Shown piece after piece: positions 29,420-37,434 of a DNA stretch of 64,000 bases (position 1 is the stretch's first letter; every line of letters begins with the position of its first letter). The stretch comes from Planomicrobium okeanokoites. GTDB taxonomy: Bacteria > Bacillota > Bacilli > Bacillales_A > Planococcaceae. The stretch lies in NCBI RefSeq assembly GCF_003428875.1, contig NZ_QQRS01000003.1, positions 1 to 64,000 of the forward strand, given 5' to 3'. A program made the translations under genes and the position numbers. The notes below the pieces were generated by a model, which saw only the letters and a program-made list of their open reading frames with translations, searched no databases and was not told where the DNA came from.

Positions 29420-31771
29420 ATGGATTATTCAATTGGCAAAGACAAATATGAAAATTGGATATTAGGCGATCAGGATTTTTCCGCTTTTCATCTTGGAAAG
29501 ACCGAAACGGTGATGTTATTAGGGAACGGTTATATGGGGCTGCGCTCGGCGGCCGAAGAACCTTATTTAAATGAAAAGAGGAACCTTTTCATCAATGGGA
29601 CATTCAATAAGGCGGACCAAAATGAAGTGACGGAATTGCCGAATGTGGCAGATGCCACCCGCCTTGACATTCTGATTGACGGCGAGCGTTTCAGTCTTGA
29701 GTTTGGCGAAACCGGGGATTACAGCAAACAGCTGAATTTGAAAGACGCGGAACTTACCCGCTCTTTTGTCTGGACATCGCCGCAAGGCAAAAAGCTTCAA
29801 TTTCATTTCAGCCGTTTTGTATCATTAGCGCATCCTCATTTGATTGGCATGAAAATGGAAATTCAAAGCCTGTCGGGTGCTGTCGAAGTTTCGATTGAAA
29901 GCGGCCTTAGCGCGCAAGTGACAAATTCCGGCGTCCAGCATTTTCTGGAAGGGGACCGGAAGATTTCGGAAGGACGTTTTATCCAGCTTGTCCAGACGAC
30001 CACTCAATCCGGTATTGATTTTGTCCACAACACTGTACATACATTAAAGCTTAATGATGAAGAAATAACTGCGGAAGCGGATAAATACATGGAACGCCGA
30101 AAAGTGTGGATGTCCTATAAGTGCAAAGTTGAGCAAGGTGACAGGTTTGACCTGGAAAAGCTGACAACTGTGCATACAAGCCGAGATAAAGAAAGGGATC
30201 ACGAGCAGTACAGTCTGGCCGAAATGCAGAAACAGTCTATGGGTGAACTAAAGGATTTCGATAAAGAAGGATTCGAACGGTTGAGGGACTCACACCGCCT
30301 TGCCTGGCAGGAAAACGTATGGAATGCCTATGAATTTGAAGTCGAGAGTGAAAATCCGGACGACCAGCTGGCAATCCGTTTTTCGCTGTATCATTTGACC
30401 GCGATGGCTCCGGCGCATGATGACCGAATGGGGATCGGTGCGAAGGCGTTGAGTGGTGAAGCGTATAAAGGGCATTCATTCTGGGACACTGAAATCTTTA
30501 TCCTGCCTTTTTTCATTTATTCGAATCCTGACACAGCGCGGTCTTTGCTGCAATACCGCTATCACGGAATGGCCGGTGCCCGGCAAAAAGCGGAGCAATT
30601 TGGCTATGCTGGAGCGATGTTCCCCTGGGAAATGGCGTGGCCGACGGATGGCGAAGTGACTCCGGAATGGGGCGATATCGATATTGTCACCGGAGAACGG
30701 ACGAAAATCTGGTCGGGGTTGATTGAACACCACCTTTCGGCTGACATCGCTTTTGCGGTGTATCAATATGTGAACGTCACCGGTGACGAAGAATTCCTGG
30801 AACTCTGCGGTTACGAGATGGTTTTTGATACAGCCCGATTCTGGTCAAGCCGTTTCGAATGGAATGAAGAGGAGCAGCGGTTTGAAATTACGGATGTCAT
30901 CGGTCCGGATGAATATAAAGAACATGTCAGCAATAACACATTCACGAATTACCTGGCTTATTTTAATCTGATGCTTGCGATGCGTTACGCGGAAAAACTG
31001 GCGAAGGAAAATCCGGCACTTTGGAAATCGCTTGTCGGGGAAGGGGATCATGCCAATTGGCAGTCGAAGGCGGAGCAGCTGTTTTTGCCGGAACCGCGTT
31101 CAGAGGATTTGGTACTGCCGCAAGATGACACCTATCTCGAATTGCCGGAAATCAAACTGGATAAGTATAAGACGCAAACGAAAGCCAGGACGATCTACCG
31201 CGACTATAACCCGGAGCAGATCAATGGCATCCAGGTGACGAAGCAAGCCGATATTGTGCTGTTGTTTTTCCTGATGGAGCAGACGTTCCTGAAAGACGAT
31301 CCGCGTTTTTCGCGGAAGGCAAAGAAAGAGAACTTCATTTATTACGAAGCGCGCACGCTGCATGATTCTTCTCTCAGCCTCTCGACGCACGCGATTGCAG
31401 CAAGTCAAATCGGTGAACAGGAGCTTGCCTATTCTTTATTTCGGAAAACATGTGAAATCGATATGGGGCCGAATATGCATTCCTCTGACGACGGAATTCA
31501 TGCAGCGGCGATTGCGGGGATTTGGAAAGCTGCCGTGTTCGGTTTCGCAGGGGTAAGGCAGGCAGATGGCAGTCTGCAGATCAATCCGCGGATGCCGAAA
31601 GAATGGCGGCACATGCGGTTTTCGATTTTTTGGCAAGGTGAATTGCTGCAATTGGATATAACAGAAAAACGGCTGAAAATCAGGTCGGACTCTCAACGAG
31701 AGATCCAATTTGAAACAAATGGTGTCGTTTATACTTTCGAGGATTCGATTGAAGTCCAGCTTAAACATTGA
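29420..31771 (+). CDS. GH65 glycoside phosphorylase, kojibiose-phosphorylase (YcjT)-like
   Basis: GH65 phosphorylases cleave alpha-glucosides with phosphate to beta-glucose 1-phosphate, inverting the bond. The 783-residue protein has the general-acid Glu498 in IGPDEYKEH and the K608-Q609 pair in KQADIV. The phosphate-binding motif HDSSLS starts at H648. The GAMFPWEMAWPTDGEVTPE and SSDDGIHAA segments resemble E. coli YcjT (kojibiose phosphorylase), so alpha-1,2 or alpha-1,3 glucobioses are likely substrates; this is inference. Start: ATG at 29420 behind AAAGGAGGTG; GTG codons at 29408-29417 are in frame but too close to that site. No signal peptide: cytoplasmic. Confidence 0.88.
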   Translation: MDYSIGKDKYENWILGDQDFSAFHLGKTETVMLLGNGYMGLRSAAEEPYLNEKRNLFINGTFNKADQNEVTELPNVADATRLDILIDGERFSLEFGETGDYSKQLNLKDAELTRSFVWTSPQGKKLQFHFSRFVSLAHPHLIGMKMEIQSLSGAVEVSIESGLSAQVTNSGVQHFLEGDRKISEGRFIQLVQTTTQSGIDFVHNTVHTLKLNDEEITAEADKYMERRKVWMSYKCKVEQGDRFDLEKLTTVHTSRDKERDHEQYSLAEMQKQSMGELKDFDKEGFERLRDSHRLAWQENVWNAYEFEVESENPDDQLAIRFSLYHLTAMAPAHDDRMGIGAKALSGEAYKGHSFWDTEIFILPFFIYSNPDTARSLLQYRYHGMAGARQKAEQFGYAGAMFPWEMAWPTDGEVTPEWGDIDIVTGERTKIWSGLIEHHLSADIAFAVYQYVNVTGDEEFLELCGYEMVFDTARFWSSRFEWNEEEQRFEITDVIGPDEYKEHVSNNTFTNYLAYFNLMLAMRYAEKLAKENPALWKSLVGEGDHANWQSKAEQLFLPEPRSEDLVLPQDDTYLELPEIKLDKYKTQTKARTIYRDYNPEQINGIQVTKQADIVLLFFLMEQTFLKDDPRFSRKAKKENFIYYEARTLHDSSLSLSTHAIAASQIGEQELAYSLFRKTCEIDMGPNMHSSDDGIHAAAIAGIWKAAVFGFAGVRQADGSLQINPRMPKEWRHMRFSIFWQGELLQLDITEKRLKIRSDSQREIQFETNGVVYTFEDSIEVQLKH

Positions 31772-31861
31772 AGAGTCAGCGCTTGATGAAACTGGTAGTC
31801 ACAAAATGAGCTGATCATTTTGTTCGCTATATAATTCCAAAATTTGAAGGGGGCACCAACA

Positions 31862-33112
31862 ATGGCGTTTAATAAGAAATTTGTTACAGGCATGACATTT
31901 GCCGCGACAATCTCGCTCTTGGCTGCATGTGGCGGCGGCGGAGATGAAGGCGGTTCGGAAGGCGGGTCAGGAGAAGAATCGGAAGGCATCACTATTTTCC
32001 AGACTAAGGTGGAAATTTCTGATCAATTGGAAGCTGCTGCCGAGGCTTATACGGAAGAGACGGGAGTTCCCGTGGAAGTAATTGGGACGACCGGTGACGA
32101 TTATGCCCAGCAATTGCAGATTCGCTTGAACAATGGAACAGGTCCATCCATTATGAGTGTTCAAAACGCAGAGGTTGCGGAACGCTTAGAATCGTATTTA
32201 TATGATTTGAGCGGCGAGGATTTTGTCAGCAATCTCGCTCCGGACATGGGATTGATGCTGGATGACAAATTGGTTGGAATCCCTTACAGCGTGGAAGGAT
32301 TCGGCATTGTCTACAATACAGAAATGGTCGACCCGGCGGATATTGCCGATTATGATTCATTTGTCAGTACATTGGAAGATTTTAACGCAGAAGGCATCAA
32401 CGGATTTGGCCTTTCTTCTGAAGCCTACTTCCTGATTGGGCATATCAGCAACTATCCATTCTCACTGCAGGAGGAACCGGTTGAATTCATGGAGCAATTA
32501 ACGAACGGTGAAGTGACTTTGACGGAAACAGAGGAATTTTTGAGATTCGGTGAATTTATGGAAGCAATCAGAGCCAACACACCGACGCCGTTGAATACGA
32601 CTTATGATACGCAAGTCGGTGATTTCGCGGCTGGCCAGACTGCCATGATCCATCAGGGAAACTGGGCGGCAGGCATGCTTGAAGACTTTGAAGTGGATTT
32701 TGAGTACGCAATGGCACCATTCCCGCTTGAAGGCAATGACAAATTGGCGGTTGGCGTAGGCAGCAACTGGGCAGTCAACGCAGAGAAAGATCAAGAAGAA
32801 ATTGATGCAGCAATCGAATTCCTGGACTGGCTACACAACAGCGAAACCGGCCAGCGGTTCATTGTAGAGGAATTCGGTTTTATTCCGGCGATGACTAATA
32901 TCGAAGCCGGCGATCTGGATCCGTTATCGCAAGCTGTACTGGAAGCGTCAAACAGTGGGGAAACAATTCCATGGGCGCATAATTACTATCCTGCGAACGT
33001 GGTTCCGAATGACTTTACGCCAGTAGCCGAAAGTTTCTTCGTTAATGAAGACATGACCGGCGAAGAACTGGTTGAAAATCTGCAGGCCGCATGGGAAAAC
33101 GCGGCCCAATAA
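31862..33112 (+). CDS. Sugar ABC transporter substrate-binding lipoprotein
   Basis: A 416-residue family-1 extracellular binding protein. The signal peptide ends in the lipobox LLAAC, followed by a Gly/Glu/Ser-rich linker (about 22-42), so the mature protein is lipid-anchored outside. The ATG at 31862 is behind AAGGGGG; a TTG 18 bases upstream overlaps that site. It lies between the GH65 gene and two permease genes and should bind an alpha-glucobiose or short alpha-glucan. A hairpin follows the gene, probably to keep its mRNA level above that of the permeases. Confidence 0.9.
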   Translation: MAFNKKFVTGMTFAATISLLAACGGGGDEGGSEGGSGEESEGITIFQTKVEISDQLEAAAEAYTEETGVPVEVIGTTGDDYAQQLQIRLNNGTGPSIMSVQNAEVAERLESYLYDLSGEDFVSNLAPDMGLMLDDKLVGIPYSVEGFGIVYNTEMVDPADIADYDSFVSTLEDFNAEGINGFGLSSEAYFLIGHISNYPFSLQEEPVEFMEQLTNGEVTLTETEEFLRFGEFMEAIRANTPTPLNTTYDTQVGDFAAGQTAMIHQGNWAAGMLEDFEVDFEYAMAPFPLEGNDKLAVGVGSNWAVNAEKDQEEIDAAIEFLDWLHNSETGQRFIVEEFGFIPAMTNIEAGDLDPLSQAVLEASNSGETIPWAHNYYPANVVPNDFTPVAESFFVNEDMTGEELVENLQAAWENAAQ

Positions 33113-33131
33113 GAATGGCCAGGAATAGAGG

Positions 33132-33163
33132 GGACACGCCTGCAACGGCGTGTTCTGCTTTTT
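33132..33163 (+). terminator. Hairpin after the binding-protein gene (partial terminator)
   Basis: GGACACGCC / GGCGTGTTC, 9 positions with one wobble, 6-nt loop, then TTTTT a few bases later. Inside the operon, so likely an attenuator or 3' stabiliser rather than a full stop. Confidence 0.65.
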
Positions 33164-33190
33164 CTGGGTACGCGAAAAATCAGCAATGTC

Positions 33191-34084
33191 ATGAAAGTGG
33201 GGATGAGCGTGGCGAACAGGAAAAAAGTCGGCTGGTATCTAATCTTTACAGTGCCGTTATTACTCATTTTTACTCTTATAGTACTTGTTCCATTTGTTAT
33301 CGGAATCTATTACGCGTTTTTCCAATGGGATGGCATCGGAGCCAATCCGATGGTATTCAATGGACTCGATAATTTTGTCAGGCTTATGGAAGATGAACGG
33401 TTTCTCCGTTCGGCCTGGCTTACCGTATTGTTCACCGTTCTGTCGGTGATCACGGTCAATGCGGCCGGTCTGGCGTTTGCGCTATTGGTGACGTCCAAGC
33501 TGAAGCTGGCGAACTTGGCAAGAACGATGCTGTTCATGCCGTATTTAATTGGCGGACTGATACTCGGCTATATTTGGCAATTCGTCTTTCTGGATGTTTT
33601 CACTTTGATCGGCGACGTAACAGGTCTCGAGTCGATTTTCTTTAACTGGCTGAACAATGAAGATTTTGCGTTATTCGCTTTGGTATTTGTCTTTACCTGG
33701 CAGATGGCGGGCTATGTGATGATTGTTTATATTGCAGGGATACAAGGGATTCCTGGGGAAGTGATCGAAGCTGCGAGAATCGATGGCGCCAGCGGATGGC
33801 AGCGTTTTTTGCGGATCACAGTGCCGCTGCTCATGCCAGCGTTCACCATCAGTCTATTCCTTACCTTGTCATACGGCTTTAAAATATACGACGTTAACTT
33901 GTCGCTGACAGGCGGCGGACCGGCAAATGCCACGGAACTGTTTGCGATGAATATCTACAATGAAATCTTCGGTTACGGCAATTATGGTTACGGGCAGGCG
34001 AAAGCGATCGTTTTCTTTGTCATCATCGCAGCCATTACATTGACGCAAGTTTACATCACCAAGAAGAAGGAGGTTGAAATGTGA
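33191..34084 (+). CDS. Sugar ABC transporter permease (MalF/UgpA type)
   Basis: A 297-residue permease with six spans and the binding-protein-dependent loop EAARIDGASGWQRFLRITVPLL, which docks to the ATPase. Start uncertain: ATG 33191 lacks a clear ribosome binding site, whereas GTG 33209 is 6 bases after GGGG. Its stop codon overlaps the next permease. The two permeases form the channel for the lipoprotein encoded upstream; no ATPase is encoded next to them, so the MsmK gene at the operon end should supply it. Confidence 0.9.
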   Translation: MKVGMSVANRKKVGWYLIFTVPLLLIFTLIVLVPFVIGIYYAFFQWDGIGANPMVFNGLDNFVRLMEDERFLRSAWLTVLFTVLSVITVNAAGLAFALLVTSKLKLANLARTMLFMPYLIGGLILGYIWQFVFLDVFTLIGDVTGLESIFFNWLNNEDFALFALVFVFTWQMAGYVMIVYIAGIQGIPGEVIEAARIDGASGWQRFLRITVPLLMPAFTISLFLTLSYGFKIYDVNLSLTGGGPANATELFAMNIYNEIFGYGNYGYGQAKAIVFFVIIAAITLTQVYITKKKEVEM

Positions 34085-34920
34085 TGAAGGCCATAGGAAA
34101 CTGGTCGAAAGAAATCCTGCTCATTCTGATGGCGCTTGTATTTCTTTCTCCCATCTATATCATCTTTATCAACTCCTTCAAAAACCGGCGCGAGCTGTAT
34201 GAAAACACTTTGGCGTTTCCGGAGGAATTCGGGCTCCAATATTACACCGCCGCTATGGAACGGATGGATTTTTTCAATGCTTTTGCGAACTCGATTTATG
34301 TGACGGTGGTGTCTGTGATATTCATCGTGATTCTATCTTCGATGACCGCCTGGATGCTTGCGCGGTCGGACAATTGGGTCAGTACCGTCATCTTCATGAC
34401 CTTGATCGCGACGATGCTGATTCCGTTCCAGACGATCATGATGCCGTTGATGCAATTGGTTACCGGAATTTCCAGAACGACAGGTATCCCTTTGTATAAT
34501 ACGCTCAGTGGATTGATTTTCATGAATATCGGTTTTCACGCTGCTCTTTCCGTCTTTCTGTATCACGGATTCATCAAATCCATTCCGATATCGCTTGAAG
34601 AAGCAGCTACGATTGACGGTGCATCGAAGTTCGGTGTGTTCTGGCGGGTTGTCTTCCCGATATTGACACCGATTACTGCCACAGTGATGATTTTGAATGT
34701 CATCCTGATCTGGAATGATTTCCTGTTGCCGTCACTTACATTAATCGATAAAGAGCTGCGGACGATTCCGCTGTCGGTATTCTATTTCTTCGGTGAATTC
34801 ACCATCGAATGGAATCTGGCGATGGCAGGGCTGACGTTAACGATCATACCCGTTGTCATCTTTTATGTGCTCGCACAGAAATACATCATCAAAGGAATCG
34901 GTGAAGGGGCTGTCAAATAA
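34084..34920 (+). CDS. Sugar ABC transporter permease (MalG/UgpE type)
   Basis: A 278-residue permease with six spans and the docking loop EEAATIDGASKFGVFWRVVFP. The ATG at 34084 overlaps the stop codon of the first permease and lies 9 bases after AAGGAGG; a GTG just before it is also possible. The protein ends in KGIGEGAVK, typical of this class. Partner of the upstream permease. Confidence 0.9.
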   Translation: MKAIGNWSKEILLILMALVFLSPIYIIFINSFKNRRELYENTLAFPEEFGLQYYTAAMERMDFFNAFANSIYVTVVSVIFIVILSSMTAWMLARSDNWVSTVIFMTLIATMLIPFQTIMMPLMQLVTGISRTTGIPLYNTLSGLIFMNIGFHAALSVFLYHGFIKSIPISLEEAATIDGASKFGVFWRVVFPILTPITATVMILNVILIWNDFLLPSLTLIDKELRTIPLSVFYFFGEFTIEWNLAMAGLTLTIIPVVIFYVLAQKYIIKGIGEGAVK

Positions 34921-34944
34921 GCTCTTTTCGACTGGAGGGATATC

Positions 34945-35646
34945 ATGGTTGAATTTAAAGGGCTCGCCGGTGTTTTTTATGGAATGAGCGAATGGGTCAT
35001 GCGATTTTCAGGCGTCAATTTGCTGTGGTTTATGCTGTCCCTGCCGTTCTTCATCCTTTTTGTGACAGTTGAAATGAGCAGCGCCGCCGGACTGGTCTTT
35101 TTCGGACTAGCGGGATGGCTCTTCGCATCGTTCCTGTTTTTCCCTGCTACAGCAGCGGTCTTTTCGATAACAAGGGACTGGATTGTGGAAGAAGACTACT
35201 CTTCGATCATGAAGAAATATTTTACTCATTTAAAGGCGGATTATCGGGAAAATGCGAAGATGGGAGCGATTTTTGCAGCGGTATGGCTCGTTTGGTATTA
35301 CGCCTACTTCTATTTATATACGGAACAGAGCAGTGCGGCATTAATGTTTCTGGTGATTGGAATCGCCTTGTACATCTATACAGTCAATTTCCTGCTGATC
35401 AGCTCCCATTACAGGATGAATGCCGCAGCGAAAATGAAAAACGCGTTTTTTCTGTCGGCCGGCAGACCGCTGACAGGTCTTTTCATCGCCGCGGTCAGCG
35501 CTGTGCTGATATGGCTCAGCACCACCCAGCTGCAGCTGCTGTTTCCACTTCTGACATGCTCGTTGACAGCCTTCCTGTCATTTTCCGCATTCTATAGAAC
35601 GACACAAAAAATTACAGAAAAAGCGGTGTCCGATGATGCCGGCTGA
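34945..35646 (+). CDS. DUF624 (YesL-like) membrane protein
   Basis: A 233-residue protein with five to six membrane spans and the DUF624 pattern (an N-terminal WVMRFSGVNLLWFMLSLP span, then TAAVFSITRDWI). YesL-type proteins are found beside carbohydrate ABC importers in Bacilli, but their function is unknown; a role in assembly or stability of the permease is a guess. It follows the permease gene by 24 bases with GGAGGG before the ATG. A second member of the same family sits in the xylose region at 58079-58702. Confidence 0.82.
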   Translation: MVEFKGLAGVFYGMSEWVMRFSGVNLLWFMLSLPFFILFVTVEMSSAAGLVFFGLAGWLFASFLFFPATAAVFSITRDWIVEEDYSSIMKKYFTHLKADYRENAKMGAIFAAVWLVWYYAYFYLYTEQSSAALMFLVIGIALYIYTVNFLLISSHYRMNAAAKMKNAFFLSAGRPLTGLFIAAVSAVLIWLSTTQLQLLFPLLTCSLTAFLSFSAFYRTTQKITEKAVSDDAG

Positions 35647-35672
35647 TGATCAATGGAGGAAGTGGATTAAGA

Positions 35673-36692
35673 ATGGCGACAATAAAGGAAGTTGCGAAAA
35701 AAGCGAATGTTTCCGTCAGTGTTGTTTCAAAATCATTCAATAATTATAAGGATGTAAAAGAAGAAACAAGACAGCGGATATTTGCCGTTGCGAAGGAACT
35801 GAATTATACACCGAATATCAACGCGAAAAATCTGAGTTCCAAAAAGCAGATGACCATCGGTTTGATTTCTTCAGGGGTCCTCAACGACAACGTCAAGGAC
35901 AGCAACGCGTTCGATATCTTCAAAGGCGTTTACCGGGCGGTTGCCGACAGCCGATTCGACCTGTCCATCAATCTGATCGACTCGAAGCGGCAGAAACAGC
36001 AGAGTTATGTCCAATATTGCCGCGAACGGAATATTGGCGGGGCGATTCTGCAAGGGATCCGGACGGATGACCCTTATTACAAAGAGCTGATCGACACCAG
36101 CCTGCCCTGTGTCGTCCTCGATATCATGAACGAAAGCGGGAACGGGATGATTGGCAGCGTCTCAATCGACAACGCCAAAGCGGCTGAAGAGATTATGGCC
36201 TATCTCCTTGAGCGGAATCACCGCGATATTGTAATTATGGCGGGGACTTCCGAGACTTATGTCAATAAAGAACGGATAAAAGGCGTGGAAGAAGCTTTGC
36301 GTTCCCGCGATTTGAAGTTGACTGATTTGCCTGTTCTGGAAGCGGATTTTTCAGAAGAACGCGCTTATCTCCTCGCGAAAAAACATTTACAAAAGGAGCG
36401 GCCGACAGCCTTTCTGTGCTTTAGTGACCTGATGGCGATCGGGGTGATGAAAGCGGTGAAAGAAACGGGATTGAAGGTTCCAGAGGATATTTCCATAACA
36501 GGATTTGATGATTTGATCTTCTGCAGTTATACGGAACCTGCCCTGACAACGATCCGCCAGGATTTTATTGAAATTGGAAAAAGTGCAGCAGTGCTGCTCC
36601 AGGCAATAAAGGAAAACAAAGCCGCGAATCATCATGTCTGGATTGAACATCAGCTGATGGAGCGGGGCAGTGTAAAAACGCTGTCAGGGTAA
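35673..36692 (+). CDS. LacI-family transcriptional regulator
   Basis: A 339-residue regulator: the N-terminal helix-turn-helix ATIKEVAKKANVSVSVVSK is followed by the hinge helix and a periplasmic-binding-like sugar domain (SITGFDDL near 280). The ATG at 35673 comes 10 bases after GGAGGAAG; a longer frame from 35646 adds nine residues before the conserved start. It is embedded in the operon it presumably controls, and the palindrome at 29367-29380 is a candidate operator. The effector would be the imported sugar or glucose 1-phosphate. Confidence 0.9.
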   Translation: MATIKEVAKKANVSVSVVSKSFNNYKDVKEETRQRIFAVAKELNYTPNINAKNLSSKKQMTIGLISSGVLNDNVKDSNAFDIFKGVYRAVADSRFDLSINLIDSKRQKQQSYVQYCRERNIGGAILQGIRTDDPYYKELIDTSLPCVVLDIMNESGNGMIGSVSIDNAKAAEEIMAYLLERNHRDIVIMAGTSETYVNKERIKGVEEALRSRDLKLTDLPVLEADFSEERAYLLAKKHLQKERPTAFLCFSDLMAIGVMKAVKETGLKVPEDISITGFDDLIFCSYTEPALTTIRQDFIEIGKSAAVLLQAIKENKAANHHVWIEHQLMERGSVKTLSG

Positions 36693-36719
36693 TTACTTAA
36701 AAAGAAAGGAATTAACTTT

Positions 36720-37403
36720 ATGGCACAGTCTCCGAAACTCTTTATATACGACCTCGACGGCGTCATTACGGATACGGCGGAGTTCCATTATTTGGCGTGG
36801 AAAAAACTGGCTGATGAGCTTGGCATTCCAATCGACCGTCATTTCAACGAACAATTGAAAGGCATCAACCGCATGGATTCGCTTGACCGGATTCTTGGGC
36901 AGGCAACTTCGCCGATCGATTTTTCAGAACAGGAAAAAATCGGGCTTGCGACCCGCAAAAATGGCTATTACCTTGAGCTGATCGAAGCGATCAACCCCAA
37001 TTATATACTCCCCGGAATCGGCGATTTTCTGGAGGCCAATAAACAATCGGGCATCAAAATCGCTCTCGGTTCCGCCAGTAAAAATGCTGCCCGCATCTTG
37101 GATAAACTGGAACTGACCGGTTATTTCGACTATATCGTCAACGCGGCGGAGATAACGAAAGGCAAACCCGATCCTGAAACGTTTACGGCTGCGGCAGATG
37201 CGCTCAATATCCCCTATTCTGATTGTGTCGGCATTGAAGACGCGGCGGCAGGTGTGGAAGCGGTCAACCGGGCGGGCATGTTTTCGGTCGGAGTGGGTGA
37301 CGATGCGCATCTTTCGCATGCCGATTACCTGGTGGGAAACACGCAGGAACTGGAATTTCAAAAGATCCTTGACGAGTTTGAAAATAATCGGAAGCAAAGC
37401 TGA
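36720..37403 (+). CDS. pgmB: Beta-phosphoglucomutase
   Basis: Converts the beta-glucose 1-phosphate released by inverting GH65 phosphorylases to glucose 6-phosphate. The 227-residue HAD-superfamily protein has the nucleophile motif D11-L-D13-GVITDTA, the cap with KGINRMDSL, GSASKNA (motif II) and the metal-binding GIEDAAAGVEA. It lies between the regulator and the second GH65 gene, as in many maltose or trehalose phosphorylase operons. AAAGGAATT precedes the ATG. Confidence 0.93.
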   Translation: MAQSPKLFIYDLDGVITDTAEFHYLAWKKLADELGIPIDRHFNEQLKGINRMDSLDRILGQATSPIDFSEQEKIGLATRKNGYYLELIEAINPNYILPGIGDFLEANKQSGIKIALGSASKNAARILDKLELTGYFDYIVNAAEITKGKPDPETFTAAADALNIPYSDCVGIEDAAAGVEAVNRAGMFSVGVGDDAHLSHADYLVGNTQELEFQKILDEFENNRKQS

Positions 37404-37434
37404 AAAGCGTCAGTTCCGAAAAGGAGGGTGAGCA

